Assembly (NCBI GenBank): GCA_017436785.1
Contig: JAFSCK010000107.1
Span: forward strand, 1 to 39,479
Reading direction: 5' to 3'
Length of the DNA: 39,479 nt
From: Oscillospiraceae bacterium
GTDB lineage: Bacteria > Bacillota > Clostridia > Oscillospirales > Oscillospiraceae
Under the pieces are notes generated by a model. The model saw only the letters and a program-made list of their open reading frames with translations, ran no database searches and had not been told where the DNA came from. Numbering within the stretch: position 1 is the stretch's first letter; every line of letters starts with the position of its first letter. The position numbers and the translations under genes were made by a program. This document shows, one piece after another, positions 16,509-24,337 of this stretch.

Positions 16509-16757
16509 ATGAATATCAACTGGAAGCTTCGGTTTCAGAATAAGACTACATTGGTGGCCATCATTTTGCAGGCAGTGACCCTGCTATATGGCGTGCTAGC
16601 GCTCTTTGGTATCACACCCGGTGTGGGACAGGAGGAGATCACCAATGTGCTGTACATACTGGTGGAGCTGCTGTGTTTGCTGGGCATCGTGGTAGACCCC
16701 ACTACCAAAGGTGTGGGCGACAGTGAAAATGCACTGATGTATACCCAGCCCAAATAA
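16509..16757 (+). CDS. Holin, phi LC3 family
   Basis: The 82-residue protein shows the phi-LC3 holin pattern: INWKLRFQNKTTLVAII at the start, two membrane helices (about 15-35 and 46-62) and the conserved end VVDPTTKGVGDSENAL..YTQP. Such holins make membrane lesions that release the endolysin. GAGGAGG precedes the ATG. It lies 13 bases after the preceding gene and is followed at once by a strong terminator, so it ends the cassette. Confidence 0.92.
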   Translation: MNINWKLRFQNKTTLVAIILQAVTLLYGVLALFGITPGVGQEEITNVLYILVELLCLLGIVVDPTTKGVGDSENALMYTQPK

Positions 16758-16759
16758 GG

Positions 16760-16794
16760 AAAAGGCCAATCTGCATGACGCAGATTGGCCTTTT
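16760..16794 (+). terminator. Terminator of the phage-like cassette
   Basis: The perfect 15-bp stem AAAAGGCCAATCTGC/GCAGATTGGCCTTTT has an ATGAC loop and begins 3 bases after the holin stop. The A and T ends make it usable in both directions, so it may also end the minus-strand gene at 16804. Confidence 0.93.
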
Positions 16795-16803
16795 GTCATA
16801 TCT

Positions 16804-17217
16804 TCATATTACTTTGGTTGTTTCCGTTTTGCTGCGCAAATCCAGTGCAGCTCTTGCGTCGATGCTTTCTTTGCCCATAGGGTCGGAAGCCTGATAGGTG
16901 ATGGTCCGAATGTTCGTTGTATTTTCTTCGGTATGGGTGGTGACAATGACGCGGCATTCATATTGGTAGTCAAGTCCCAGCATGTTTCGCAGGTTCCAAT
17001 TCGTTAAGAACCATGTTTTGGGTTCTACCACAAATTCCATAGACTCGGTTCCGTTTTCGACTGCCTTTCCGGTATACTCCCTGCCATGCAGGCTTTCCAG
17101 TTCTGCCTTCAGGTCCAGAACTGCAGCGCTGCTGGAATAGGGGCCGATGCCAAGCCAATGGAGAGCGGCAGCAATCAGACATATGCTGAGAAGGAAAATG
17201 ATCCAATTTTTCTTCAT
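16804..17217 (-). CDS. Membrane-anchored extracytoplasmic protein
   Basis: The 137-residue protein has one N-terminal hydrophobic segment (5-22), a signal anchor or signal peptide. An extracellular domain rich in Thr, Glu and beta-strand-like stretches follows (YECRVIVTTHTEENTTNIRTITY). No known domain is recognised. AAGGAAGGAGCG lies before the ATG. The gene is 15 bases downstream of the membrane protein at 17233 on the same strand and probably forms an operon with it. Confidence 0.7.
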   Translation of the reverse strand: MKKNWIIFLLSICLIAAALHWLGIGPYSSSAAVLDLKAELESLHGREYTGKAVENGTESMEFVVEPKTWFLTNWNLRNMLGLDYQYECRVIVTTHTEENTTNIRTITYQASDPMGKESIDARAALDLRSKTETTKVI

Positions 17218-17232
17218 TAGGCGCTCCTTCCT

Positions 17233-18102
17233 TTATTTGTGGATTTGCGGAAGCTTGTCCATCTGCTCCAGAAAACGCAGGAGCTGCCGTGCGAGAAGCA
17301 CCATTTCCAGCGTCACGCTTAAAGGCTTGCAGTTGACGGTGCATTCATAATAACGGTGGATGCGCTTTAAATCGTGAATGAGAGGCGATGCCAGATATTT
17401 TTGGGCAAACAGCAGTTCAATGGTATATTCAAAATGCTTGCCTTTATTCTCGTGGATCTGATGCAGCACATTGGCGGGGAGCATGGAATTGCATTTGGCT
17501 TCGATCTGGTCATAGAGGGAGATGAACTCCGCGGTGTCTCCTGCAGGGCCGCGGGGATTGCTGAGGCGTTTTTTCAGCTTGGCGGCCTGCTTCTCTACAC
17601 AATTGGGGTCAATGACCAGAATGGAATAATAGAGGATCAGCGCCACGGAGAAGGCCATGGAGAAAAGAAACTCATTGCAAAACAAACGGTAAAAGAAGGA
17701 TTGGTTTGAATCAGAGGGGATAGGCAGGTACATCAGGAAAATGCTGATGAAAAGTGTCACCAGAACATTGAAGGTGATGAACCAGATGAGATATTTAAAC
17801 CGCCGCTTGATGCTGGAAACGATAAAGTCTAAGGTGGCATCTGAGGCGGTCAGTGCATCGATACGGGACAGAAAGAAGGTATAACCGGCCATGGTGATGC
17901 CGTAGAGGCCTGCAATGATCTGGGCGCAGGTGCTGACGATGGACAGCAGTACATCAGAACCGGGAAAAAGGCTGACCTTTGTGGAAAGAAAAATGGCAAA
18001 AAGGTGCCCGCAGATCGTCAGAATGCTGATGGTATGGAGAGACATGAGCTTCCATGCAAGGGTGCTTTTGGGTGCTTCTGTTTGAGAACGTTTGCGCAGC
18101 AT
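17233..18102 (-). CDS. Multi-spanning membrane protein of unknown function
   Basis: The 289-residue protein has four predicted transmembrane helices in two pairs (about 18-37, 48-72, 100-122 and 137-162). A cytoplasmic helical C-terminal half follows, ending in LLRFLEQMDKLPQIHK. I chose ATG 18102 because AGGAGG lies 8 bases before it; the frame is open further upstream but without a ribosome binding site and would cross the terminator at 18161. No family is recognised. It is the first gene of a two-gene unit. Confidence 0.72.
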   Translation of the reverse strand: MLRKRSQTEAPKSTLAWKLMSLHTISILTICGHLFAIFLSTKVSLFPGSDVLLSIVSTCAQIIAGLYGITMAGYTFFLSRIDALTASDATLDFIVSSIKRRFKYLIWFITFNVLVTLFISIFLMYLPIPSDSNQSFFYRLFCNEFLFSMAFSVALILYYSILVIDPNCVEKQAAKLKKRLSNPRGPAGDTAEFISLYDQIEAKCNSMLPANVLHQIHENKGKHFEYTIELLFAQKYLASPLIHDLKRIHRYYECTVNCKPLSVTLEMVLLARQLLRFLEQMDKLPQIHK

Positions 18103-18160
18103 AATACTTTCCTCCTGAGAGCTGGATACCAAAATTATACTAAAAAACAGGGGGGAAGTC

Positions 18161-18195
18161 AACAAAAGGCGGAACATCCCGGAGGATGTTCCGCC
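18161..18195 (-). terminator. Terminator of the 5'-nucleotidase gene
   Basis: On the minus strand GGCGGAACATCC pairs perfectly with GGATGTTCCGCC (loop TCCG) and is followed by TTTTGTT. It lies 27 bases after the stop of the gene at 18223. Confidence 0.92.
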
Positions 18196-18222
18196 AAACT
18201 GTATCAATGGGGAGAAATATGC

Positions 18223-20118
18223 TTAGCGAGCAGCTGCCTCGAAGACGATACGGCCGCTGCCGTTTACGGTGCTGTAATCCAGCTTCATGTTGGCGAACTT
18301 TACCAGCAGGGGAGAGTTGGTGGCGTCAACAACGCCGCCCTCGAAGCCCTGAATGTAGTTGGCCAGAACCATGTAGTCTTCCATGACGTAGTCCAGAACG
18401 TTCACAGCACCGTCGAACATGTTGAAGCCGTCGCCCAGATCGCGCAGGGTGTAGTTATAGCCTGCCAGATTGTAGGAAGCGGCCAGATCCAGAGGCTCAT
18501 AGGCACCGGTCTCCTTGTTGTAGACCTGAACATCGTGGACACGGTAGCCGCCGGTGGGGCCGCCGATCCAGACGCCCTTTTCATCCATCTGGACGGATGC
18601 GGGCCATTCGCTGTCGATCTTGTAGGTGATGCCGGAAACATGCAGGAAGCCGCCGACTTCCTCGGTACCGGCGCCGCGGGCACCCCATTCCAGAGCATCC
18701 AGCAGCTGCTGGCCGGTGATGGTCTGCAGGCAGGCAACGTTGCCGAAGGTATGGATGGACTTTGCGGTCAGGTAGCTGATATCGCCGGTGACAGCCTTGT
18801 TGCGGACACCGCCGCCGTTCATGATGGCAACATCAACATCCAGACCCATGTCGTCGAACAGGTAGTACAGAGCGTCAGCAGCGAAGTCGCCGGTGTTGGT
18901 CTCCATGGAGCGGACCATACGGTTGCCCTCGGCATCATAGTTGTCGAAGGTAAGTGCGGTGGTACCGATGTTCTGGCCCAGCTGGGTATCGATCTCCTCG
19001 ATCCAAGCATCCTGAATTGCCTTGACATCAGCATCGGAGCACCAGCCTGCGCCGGTATACAGGTCGGAAACGAACTCATAGCCGATCACTTCGGTGACTT
19101 CCTCGCCGTCCTCATCCAGAACGGCTTCGCCATTCTCGTCGACTACGGTGGCAAGGATCTCAGCATAGCTGATGAGATCGGTGGAGATCTCACCGGTCTC
19201 GCCGTCAATGAGCATCATGCCGATGGCATCAAAGTACTCGCCGGTCTGGGTCAGCAGAACGTTGTTGCCGTCCTTGTCGGCAACATCCTTGCCTACCACG
19301 GTGGAGTGGGAGTGGCCGTCGATGAAGGCATTCAGGCCGGAAACATTGGCGATGGTCTCTTCGCTGGTCCAAGGCTGGGAAGCGGGGTCGTCGCCCAGAT
19401 GGCCCAGAGCAATGACGATCTCAGCACCGGCTGCCTTGGCAGCGTCGATGCCAGCCTGCACATCCGCGTACAGGGCAGCGCCGTCCTCACCGCCGGAAAT
19501 ACCGTAGATGTAGTTGCCGGCATCGTCCTGGAAATAAGCGGGGGTGGACTTGGTGAAGGATTCGGGAGTGGTGATGCCCACAAAGCCGATGACACGGCCG
19601 CCCAGTTCAAACAGGTGGGCAGCTTCCAGAACGGTCTCGCCCCTGACGCCGTTTTCCTCGTGGTAGAAGTTTGTGGAAATGTAGGGATACTCAGCCCAGT
19701 CGATGACATTCATGGCACCGTCCATGCCGTAGTCAAACTCGTGGTTGCCCAGAGTGGCCACGTCGTAGCCGGCAGCATTCATCAGCTTGACAATGGTAGC
19801 ACCCTTGTCCATGGAACCGAAAGCGGTGCCCTGAACAGCGTCGCCGGCATCCACCAGCAGGACATTGCCGAACTCGGCTTCCAGCTCAGCCTTCAGGCCT
19901 GCGATGACATCGTAGCTCAGAGGGCCGTCAATGTAGGTGTGTACGTCATTGGTGTAGAGGATGACGATATCCTCGGTTGCTGCCTCCACGGTGGTGGGAG
20001 CGGCAGTGGTGGGGGCCTCGGTAGGTGCAGCGGTGGTCTCGGGAGCGGTATTGCCGCCGCAGCCAACCAGCGCGATGCACATAGCCAGTGCCAGGATCAT
20101 GGATAACAGTTTGCGCAT
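18223..20118 (-). CDS. Lipoprotein 5'-nucleotidase / metallophosphoesterase
   Basis: The 631-residue protein has a lipoprotein signal (LVGC, C20) and a Thr/Pro/Ala-rich linker (22-46). The metallophosphoesterase domain has ILYTNDVH, DAGDAVQG, LGNHEFDYG and IDGHSHS, the di-metal ligands. The C-terminal 5'-nucleotidase domain has TNTGDFAADAL, NGGGVRN and LDALEWG. It dephosphorylates nucleotides outside the cell, tethered to the membrane, for nucleoside or phosphate uptake. AAAGGAGGAAAC precedes the ATG, and it stands alone with its own terminator. Confidence 0.95.
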   Translation of the reverse strand: MRKLLSMILALAMCIALVGCGGNTAPETTAAPTEAPTTAAPTTVEAATEDIVILYTNDVHTYIDGPLSYDVIAGLKAELEAEFGNVLLVDAGDAVQGTAFGSMDKGATIVKLMNAAGYDVATLGNHEFDYGMDGAMNVIDWAEYPYISTNFYHEENGVRGETVLEAAHLFELGGRVIGFVGITTPESFTKSTPAYFQDDAGNYIYGISGGEDGAALYADVQAGIDAAKAAGAEIVIALGHLGDDPASQPWTSEETIANVSGLNAFIDGHSHSTVVGKDVADKDGNNVLLTQTGEYFDAIGMMLIDGETGEISTDLISYAEILATVVDENGEAVLDEDGEEVTEVIGYEFVSDLYTGAGWCSDADVKAIQDAWIEEIDTQLGQNIGTTALTFDNYDAEGNRMVRSMETNTGDFAADALYYLFDDMGLDVDVAIMNGGGVRNKAVTGDISYLTAKSIHTFGNVACLQTITGQQLLDALEWGARGAGTEEVGGFLHVSGITYKIDSEWPASVQMDEKGVWIGGPTGGYRVHDVQVYNKETGAYEPLDLAASYNLAGYNYTLRDLGDGFNMFDGAVNVLDYVMEDYMVLANYIQGFEGGVVDATNSPLLVKFANMKLDYSTVNGSGRIVFEAAAR

Positions 20119-20273
20119 ATTGTTTCCTCCTTTTTTTATGATGAAAATATTATAGCGGAATTGGGAGAAAAAGGGAAGATGTATCTTCTTGAATCTTTCA
20201 CAAATTTTATGTAAAATGCATGTAACAAATTCCTATATTATGGCACAGATACGATAGAAGGGGGGGAGATGCC

Positions 20274-20777
20274 ATGCGCAGACTGCTGGAAGAATTGTTC
20301 ACAGCATATTATCAGGATGTGTACCGGTATCTGTACAGTTTGAGCAGAGACGCCTCCCTGTCGGAGGAACTGGCTGCGGAGACATTCCTTGAGGTGGTGA
20401 AGTCTGTGGCACTATTTCGGGAAGAAGCGGATATACGGACATGGATATTCTCTATCGCCCGGCACAGGTGGTTCCGGCATCTGCGAAAGAAAAAGAACAC
20501 AGCATCTCTGGAAGAGCTGCCGAAGGAACTTCTGTCTCCGGGAAAAACATTGGAGGAGCAGTGCTGGGACCGAGTGCTGGCGGAGCGGATCATGCAGCTT
20601 CTGGATCAGGAGTCGGAACAGACAAAAACAATCGTGCAGATGCGGCTGGAAGGGTATTCGTTTCGGGAGATCGGCGTGAAACTGGGAATCTCGGAAAATT
20701 CGGCCCGGGTGGCTGATTTCCGGGCAAAGCAAAAAATACGGGACATTTTGAGAAAGGAGGGTTTTACAGATGTATGA
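20274..20777 (+). CDS. ECF sigma factor
   Basis: The 167-residue protein has sigma region 2 (LFTAYYQDVYRYLYSLSRD, ELAAETFLEV, RTWIFSIARHRWFRHLRK) and region 4 (VQMRLEGYSFREIGVKLGISENSARV), with no region 3: a group 4 (ECF) sigma factor. A G-rich ribosome binding site precedes the ATG. Its end overlaps the next gene, a zinc-type anti-sigma factor, by 8 bases. The pair is therefore a classic membrane-stress signalling unit with tight translational coupling. Confidence 0.93.
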   Translation: MRRLLEELFTAYYQDVYRYLYSLSRDASLSEELAAETFLEVVKSVALFREEADIRTWIFSIARHRWFRHLRKKKNTASLEELPKELLSPGKTLEEQCWDRVLAERIMQLLDQESEQTKTIVQMRLEGYSFREIGVKLGISENSARVADFRAKQKIRDILRKEGFTDV

Positions 20778-21396
20778 GATCAGCTGTGATATGTGCATGG
20801 ACCTGATCCCTTTGGTGAAGGACGGTGTGGCAAGCCAAGACAGCATGGCGGCGGTTGAGGGGCATATTGCCGGGTGTGACAGATGCCGAGCCTTGTTTGA
20901 TGACGCCCCTTTGCCGGAGGGAGATGAAATGGCTGGGATGAACAGAGCTATAAAGCGTGTAAAAACGGTTTCCACGATTTGCCTGTGGGTGCTTTTGCTG
21001 GCAGGCATCCTGCTGTGCGAATTGGTGATGCAAGGAAGCTCTTTGTTCTTCCTGATGGTGGCAGGATCGATCTGGTGGCTGGGATGGCATGCGTTGCGTA
21101 AAGATGCAGGCGTGATAAAAAGGCTTGTATCCATTGTGATGATGGTGCTTCTGGTGGCGTTTACCCTCTGGACCTTCAATGAAATTTACGGCAACCCCAT
21201 TACCAAGAACACCGCCAAGGAAGCCGTGCAGGAGTATCTGGAAGCAGTCTATCCGGGGAAGGATCTGTACATCGAATCCGTGTCCCACAATATGTCCGCC
21301 GGGTCCTACGAGGCGGATATCGCAGGAAAAGACGGCGGCTTCTACGTCAGCTGGCGGGATGGGAAGATTTTGTATGATACCTTTGGCGAATCGTAA
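20770..21396 (+). CDS. Zinc-finger anti-sigma factor, membrane-bound
   Basis: The 208-residue protein starts with an anti-sigma zinc domain (zf-HC2 type): C6, C9, then H32-IAG-C36-DR-C39. Three hydrophobic helices (about 68-88, 90-108 and 117-135) and a 70-residue extracytoplasmic end follow (EAVQEYLEAVYPGKDLYI...). It should hold the ECF sigma at the membrane until a signal is received. The outer domain looks like a small PepSY/DUF-type fold, but I cannot name it. AAAGGAGG lies within the sigma gene's end. Confidence 0.88.
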   Translation: MYEISCDMCMDLIPLVKDGVASQDSMAAVEGHIAGCDRCRALFDDAPLPEGDEMAGMNRAIKRVKTVSTICLWVLLLAGILLCELVMQGSSLFFLMVAGSIWWLGWHALRKDAGVIKRLVSIVMMVLLVAFTLWTFNEIYGNPITKNTAKEAVQEYLEAVYPGKDLYIESVSHNMSAGSYEADIAGKDGGFYVSWRDGKILYDTFGES

Positions 21397-21411
21397 TATT
21401 GCACGGTTCGC

Positions 21412-21441
21412 TGTAGGGCGGGGGCATGACCACGCCCTACA
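21412..21441. repeat. Dispersed palindrome, family B
   Basis: TGTAGGGCG and CGCCCTACA enclose a 12-base centre (30 bp in all). It lies in the gap between the anti-sigma gene and the pgi terminator. Confidence 0.75.
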
Positions 21442-21458
21442 ATAGAAAATGCAGAACA

Positions 21459-21493
21459 GAAAAATACGCCCCGGAACTTTCGTTCCGGGGCGT
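21459..21493 (-). terminator. Terminator of pgi
   Basis: On the minus strand ACGCCCCGGAAC pairs with GTTCCGGGGCGT (loop GAAA), followed by ATTTTTC. It begins 18 bases after the pgi stop. Confidence 0.92.
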
Positions 21494-21511
21494 TACTGCA
21501 TGGATTGTGAA

Positions 21512-23092
21512 TTAGATATTCAGCAGATCGGAGTAGACCTTCAGAGCACCGTCGGTGTCGTGAGCCAGAACCTTCTTGGCCAGAACCTTACCCAGCTGGA
21601 CACCCTCCTGATCGAAGGAGTTGATGTTCCATGCGAAGCCCTGATACATGACCTTGTTCTCAAAGTGGGCCAGCAGAGCGCCCACAGACTTGGGGGTCAG
21701 CTTCTCGCCGATGATGATGGAGGAGGGACGGCCGCCTTCAAACTTCTTGTTCAGGTCGGTATCATCCTTGCCGCAGGCGAAGGCCACGATCTGAGCAGCC
21801 ACGTTGGCGCACAGCTTCTGCTGGCTGGTGGAGCCCTGAATGACCACATCGGAGCCCATCTGGCTGTTCTTGAAGCCCACGAACTGCAGAGGCACAATGT
21901 TGGTGCCCTGATGCAGCAGCTGATAGAAGGAGTGCTGACCGTTGGTGCCGGGCTCGCCGAAGATGATGGGGCCGGTGGCGTAGTTTACGGGCTCGCCGAA
22001 GCGGTTGACGGACTTGCCGTTGGATTCCATGTCCAGCTGCTGCAGGTGAGCGGGGAAGCGGGACAGGGCCTGAGAGTAGGGCAGAACAGCGGTGTTGGGG
22101 TAACCCAGAACATTGCGCTCGTAAACGCCGATCAGAGCGTCCAGCATAGCGGGATTCTTCAGCAGGTCCTCGTTCTTAGCCAGCACGTCAGCCTCAGCGG
22201 CACCGTTCAGGAACTCAGCAAAGACCTCGGGACCGAAGGCAAGGCTCAGCACGCAGCCGCCAACGCCGGAGGAGGAGGAGAAACGGCCGCCAATGTAGTC
22301 GTCCATGAAGAAGGCAGCCAGATAGTCAGGAGAAGAAGCCAGAGGAGAGGTCTCAGAGGTGACACAGGCCATGTGGTTGGCAGGATTCAGACCGGCTTCT
22401 ACCAGCGCGTTCTTAACAAAGGACTCGTTGGTCAGCGTCTCCAGCGTGGTGCCGGACTTGGAAACCAGAACGAACAGGGTGTGGGCCAGATCCAGCGTGC
22501 ACAGAACGCCTGCTGCATCATCGGGGTCAACGTTGGAGATGAAAGCAGCCTTCATCTTCAGGTTGCCGGTGACTTTTGCCCAGTTCTCCAGAGCCAGATA
22601 AATGGCCCGGGGACCTAAGTCGGAGCCGCCAATGCCGATCTGGCAGACGGTGGTGAACTTCTCGCCGGCAGCATTGGTGATCTCACCGGCATGGACCTTG
22701 TTAGCGAAGGCAGCGATTTTGTTCTGCTCGCCTACATAGAACTCCCGCTTGTCAACGCCGTCAGCCTGAACAGCCTCACCCAGCTGACCGCGGCACATGT
22801 GGTGCAGGACGCGGCGCTTCTCACCGGTATTGACCACTTCACCGTTATACAGAGCGGCAAACTTCTCGGTCAGCTGCTGCTCAGCGGCAAACTTTGCCAG
22901 AACAGACAGAATGTTGTCATCAACGGGACGGGCACCGTAGTTGAAGTTCAGGCCTGCGCCCATGGGAACGGTGTAGTTCTTAACACGCTCCGCACCGTTT
23001 TCGCCGGACATGGCAGCAACCAGATTGACCTTCTCGGCAGACTGCAGTTCGGCATAGGCTGCCAGAGTGTCCATATTCTTCCAGGTAATCAT
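21512..23092 (-). CDS. pgi: Glucose-6-phosphate isomerase
   Basis: The 526-residue enzyme interconverts glucose-6-P and fructose-6-P in glycolysis and gluconeogenesis. Family features are IGIGGSDLGPRA, VSKSGTTLET, DYIGGRFSSSSGVG (PGI signature 1) and GTNGQHSFYQLLHQG. NINSFDQEGVQLGK is signature 2, with Gln where most family members have Glu. The codon bias is strong, as in an abundant enzyme. AGGAGGAG precedes the ATG and a promoter is at 23151-23179. It is monocistronic. Confidence 0.97.
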   Translation of the reverse strand: MITWKNMDTLAAYAELQSAEKVNLVAAMSGENGAERVKNYTVPMGAGLNFNYGARPVDDNILSVLAKFAAEQQLTEKFAALYNGEVVNTGEKRRVLHHMCRGQLGEAVQADGVDKREFYVGEQNKIAAFANKVHAGEITNAAGEKFTTVCQIGIGGSDLGPRAIYLALENWAKVTGNLKMKAAFISNVDPDDAAGVLCTLDLAHTLFVLVSKSGTTLETLTNESFVKNALVEAGLNPANHMACVTSETSPLASSPDYLAAFFMDDYIGGRFSSSSGVGGCVLSLAFGPEVFAEFLNGAAEADVLAKNEDLLKNPAMLDALIGVYERNVLGYPNTAVLPYSQALSRFPAHLQQLDMESNGKSVNRFGEPVNYATGPIIFGEPGTNGQHSFYQLLHQGTNIVPLQFVGFKNSQMGSDVVIQGSTSQQKLCANVAAQIVAFACGKDDTDLNKKFEGGRPSSIIIGEKLTPKSVGALLAHFENKVMYQGFAWNINSFDQEGVQLGKVLAKKVLAHDTDGALKVYSDLLNI

Positions 23093-23150
23093 GGGAATCT
23101 CCTCCTAAAATATATACATATCAATTTTGGGGGTATTTGCACTAATAAAA

Positions 23151-23179
23151 ATTATACTACCAATTTGTCAAAATTTCAA
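23151..23179 (-). promoter_or_regulatory. Sigma-A promoter of pgi
   Basis: On the minus strand TTGAAA and a perfect TATAAT are 17 bp apart, giving a leader of about 50 bases before the pgi ATG. A TTGACA nested in the spacer is not at a usable distance. Confidence 0.85.
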
Positions 23180-23209
23180 GCACATCCCAAAAAGAAATGC
23201 AATATTTTT

Positions 23210-23255
23210 CACAAAAAAGAAACGCGTAGGATTCCGAATGAGAATCCTACGCGTT
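23210..23255 (-). terminator. Terminator of the DUF368-pssA-SnoaL unit
   Basis: On the minus strand AACGCGTAGGATTC pairs with GAATCCTACGCGTT and is followed by TCTTTTTTG. It lies 19 bases after the stop of the SnoaL-like gene. Confidence 0.92.
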
Positions 23256-23274
23256 ATGGTAGAACTGGCGGTTG

Positions 23275-23700
23275 TCAGCGGTACCATTTGTTCGGCCACA
23301 TTACCCGAAGTGTAGTTTTTGTGATTTTCCACTGACCGTTTTCTTTACGGTAATGATCGTTATAGGTTCCCAACAGACGGAACATCTGTTCATAGTGGAC
23401 ATCGTAATCCAGAAGATACCAAACACCGGTGGCGTTGTTTTCGTCGATGAGCTCGATTAGGGGTGTGGAAACGGAATGGAACATTTCATGAGGCTTATGG
23501 CGGCTGAACAGCTCGTCCACATACTGGCTCAAGGCTTCCTTATTCATGGCGGGCTGGGTAAAGCTTGCCTCAGTCTCCATAATAAAATCTTCGGAAAAAA
23601 GCGCCATCAGTTTTTCTTTTTGAAGGGTATCCGTATAGTGGGAGTATTTCATGCGTAAGCTTTTGATTTCTTCGATCTCGACCCATTCTTGAACTGTCAT
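23275..23700 (-). CDS. SnoaL-like (NTF2 fold) protein
   Basis: The 141-residue protein has the SnoaL/NTF2-like pattern: EIKSLRMKYSHYTDTLQKEKLMALFSED at the start, HSVSTPLIELIDENNATGVWYL in the middle, then RKENGQWKITKTTLRVMW. This cone-shaped fold is used by isomerases, dehydratases and ligand-binding proteins; the substrate is not predictable. AAGGAG precedes the ATG. It lies 49 bases downstream of pssA on the same strand and is closed by a terminator. Confidence 0.85.
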   Translation of the reverse strand: MTVQEWVEIEEIKSLRMKYSHYTDTLQKEKLMALFSEDFIMETEASFTQPAMNKEALSQYVDELFSRHKPHEMFHSVSTPLIELIDENNATGVWYLLDYDVHYEQMFRLLGTYNDHYRKENGQWKITKTTLRVMWPNKWYR

Positions 23701-23749
23701 AACACATAGCTCCTTTGAAAGATATCAAAATTTTCCATGAATGGCTGCC

Positions 23750-24334
23750 TTATCCCTTGGCACAGGCTTTTTTCACACCCAGCTTCCGGATAGGGACATC
23801 CAGAATGAACAGAAAGGCGACAACAGCCAGCATGCAGGTCAGCACCACCGGATAGCTGTCGGCGGGAATGAGGCTGCGGAGCAGGTACACAGCAGGATAG
23901 ATCATGGAAATGGTGGTCACCGGCAGCCCCCGGTAGAATTGGTTGCAGCCCTCCTCTACCTGCTGCCGCTTTGTTTCCTGCACATTGAAAAAGGCAAGGC
24001 GGATCACGGCGCAGATGCAGTAGCAGCAGATGACAGCGATGCCGAGAATGCCGTCCACGCCCATGCAGTAGCTGAGATACCCGGGGAACACGCCGAAGCT
24101 GACCACATCCACCAGAGAATCCAACTGAATGCCGAAAGCCTTCTCGTCGGCAGTGCGGTTCTTTTTGGACCGGGCCACCCGTCCATCGAATAGATCAAAG
24201 ATGCCCGAGGCCATCAGACACAAAATGGCGGCGGAAAAATCACCGTTTCCTGCCCGGATCATACCCGAAACGGCAGAAACAAGACTTAAGTAAGTAAGGA
24301 TAACGGTATAGTCATAAAATCCGATAAAGTGCAT
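23750..24334 (-). CDS. pssA: CDP-diacylglycerol-serine O-phosphatidyltransferase
   Basis: The 194-residue membrane protein has the CDP-alcohol phosphatidyltransferase motif: D47-x2-D50-G51-x2-A54-R55, then G68, D72 and D76. The surrounding LDSLVDVVSFGVFPGYL is characteristic of the PssA branch. It makes phosphatidylserine, the precursor of phosphatidylethanolamine. About six membrane helices are predicted. No psd gene is visible in the window. Its start lies 3 bases after the DUF368 gene stop, so the two are one operon. Confidence 0.9.
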   Translation of the reverse strand: MHFIGFYDYTVILTYLSLVSAVSGMIRAGNGDFSAAILCLMASGIFDLFDGRVARSKKNRTADEKAFGIQLDSLVDVVSFGVFPGYLSYCMGVDGILGIAVICCYCICAVIRLAFFNVQETKRQQVEEGCNQFYRGLPVTTISMIYPAVYLLRSLIPADSYPVVLTCMLAVVAFLFILDVPIRKLGVKKACAKG

Positions 24335-24337
24335 GGG

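Noticed and set aside
14049-16757. The phage-like genes as part of a full prophage
   Set aside because: No integrase, terminase, capsid, portal or tail tube gene is found on either side within the window; both flanks are ordinary chromosomal genes with their own terminators.
18004-20106. A 700-codon open frame on the plus strand opposite the 5'-nucleotidase gene
   Set aside because: It is a shadow of the highly biased nucleotidase gene: no ribosome binding site, low-complexity Gly/Val/Ala/Asp composition and no recognisable domain, while the minus-strand gene has a complete lipoprotein signal and catalytic motifs.
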